Source: Flammeovirgaceae bacterium (GTDB taxonomy: Bacteria; Bacteroidota; Bacteroidia; Cytophagales; Cyclobacteriaceae). From it: a stretch of 15,408 bases of DNA. The stretch covers positions 1 to 15,408 of the forward strand of contig QIEB01000357.1 in NCBI GenBank assembly GCA_003229495.1, in the 5' to 3' direction. Under the pieces are notes generated by a model. It searched no databases. It had not been told where the DNA came from and saw only the letters and a program-made list of their open reading frames with translations. The translations under genes were made by a program, and so were the position numbers. Position 1 is the first letter of the stretch. Each line of letters begins with the position of its first letter. Shown here piece after piece: positions 14,924 through 15,408 of the stretch.

Positions 14924-15408
14924 TTACTTAGTGAGAATTTCTTTAACCATTTGAAATCCTGTTTCACCACTGTTGAGCACTTTCACCCCAAATTCCATTA
15001 TAGTATGCGGATAAGAAAATGAAAACACCGACATAGATAACTGTGCCAGTACCACTATATCTATTTCATGCACTTTTTGGGCTGATCTTATGGCCTGTGC
15101 GATGGCGAGATTGTGCTCCTCAATCTTGCCTTCCCCAAGTAGCTTAAATGCATTTTCAACAGTAGCTCCCGTGAACCATACTTCTTTGTTCAGTTTGGTG
15201 GCTGTTTCTTGTAATAAGGCCTGCGTGCTTTTTATGGTAGGGCCGTGGGTAGCTATTACCAATATATTGCCCTCTTTTAAAACCGCTTCTTTCATCATAG
15301 CCTCATCAATTTGGACTACGGGTACACTATATTGGGCCATGGTATCATTCACCTGTCTGAAAGCACGGTTCATGGTGGAACAGGATACCAGGATGGCATC
15401 AACTTGCT
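14924..15408 (-). CDS. Asp/Glu/hydantoin racemase family protein, C-terminal part (5' end outside window)
   Basis: The frame stays open to the last base of the window. The visible part starts QVDAILVSCSTMNRAF, whose CSTMN holds the first catalytic cysteine of the family; the internal ATG at 15373 lies inside this motif and is not the real start. Further on are ILVIATHGPT (the family's strand and threonine motif) and DIVVLAQLSMSV. In two-cysteine racemases the latter motif reads LAQCSM or LGCT; here Leu takes the position of the second Cys. The protein may therefore not be a racemase in the usual two-base sense and may instead act as a lyase, isomerase or decarboxylase-type relative. Its place upstream of eda and dgoK suggests a role on an acidic sugar or hydroxy-acid, but this is inference. 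Confidence 0.8.
   Translation of the reverse strand, partial: QVDAILVSCSTMNRAFRQVNDTMAQYSVPVVQIDEAMMKEAVLKEGNILVIATHGPTIKSTQALLQETATKLNKEVWFTGATVENAFKLLGEGKIEEHNLAIAQAIRSAQKVHEIDIVVLAQLSMSVFSFSYPHTIMEFGVKVLNSGETGFQMVKEILTK

Noticed and set aside
15371..15373. The ATG at 15373 as start of the racemase-family gene.
   Set aside because: It is the Met of the conserved CSTMN motif; the frame continues upstream to the window edge with typical family sequence.

Overview
The window comes from a Bacteroidota genome, probably an aerobic, glycan-using Cytophagales/Flavobacteriia-type bacterium; the genus cannot be named from the sequence. Three things point this way: a type IX secretion (T9SS) C-terminal sorting domain, many exported or lipoprotein-type proteins, and the near absence of Shine-Dalgarno sequences, with promoter candidates of the Bacteroidota TTTG / TAnnTTTG type. 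Coding density is very high and no gene looks broken. I see no RNA gene, insertion sequence or CRISPR array, and no gene-free stretch longer than about 100 bases.

Layout. (1) 1-267: the 3' end of a dihydroxyacetone-kinase-type gene (dhaK). (2) 346-1002 (+): a small secreted T9SS cargo protein. (3) 1021-1797 (-): a secreted DUF1080 / 3-keto-glycoside hydrolase-type protein, divergent from (4) 1842-5456 (+): a very large TPR + FG-GAP/VCBS + ASPIC/UnbV protein with an unassigned ~435-residue C-terminal region. It is translationally coupled (TAATG) to (5) 5456-6349 (+): a secreted metallophosphoesterase-like protein. (6) A minus-strand operon read from 10354 down to 6346 encodes a CRTAC1-type lipoprotein (FG-GAP + ASPIC/UnbV), an asparagine-synthetase-like amide ligase without the glutaminase nucleophile, and a COG1244-like radical SAM enzyme whose start overlaps the ligase stop. 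(7) A divergent plus-strand pair, 10419-13179, encodes an Nramp-superfamily transporter lacking the canonical metal-binding motifs and a heparan-N-sulfatase-like sulfatase. (8) A minus-strand group, 15408 down to 13198, encodes an Asp/Glu-racemase-family protein (cut by the window edge), a KDPG/KDPGal aldolase (eda) and a 2-dehydro-3-deoxygalactonokinase (dgoK); the last two overlap by ATGA.

How the genes may work together. Several parts fit catabolism of sulfated or acidic carbohydrates. The sulfatase and the DUF1080 hydrolase would act outside the cytoplasm. DgoK and Eda would phosphorylate and split 2-keto-3-deoxy sugar acids, and DhaK would phosphorylate a short ketose. This link is inference from function and proximity; the genes lie in several transcription units.

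The best candidate for an undescribed system is the minus-strand trio (surface lipoprotein, glutaminase-less Asn-synthetase-like ligase, COG1244-type radical SAM enzyme), driven by a near-consensus promoter that overlaps the promoter of the unusual Nramp-like transporter. Its chemistry cannot be deduced from the sequence. A two-step adenylation/amide-forming and radical modification of a small molecule, nucleobase or peptide is a reasonable hypothesis.
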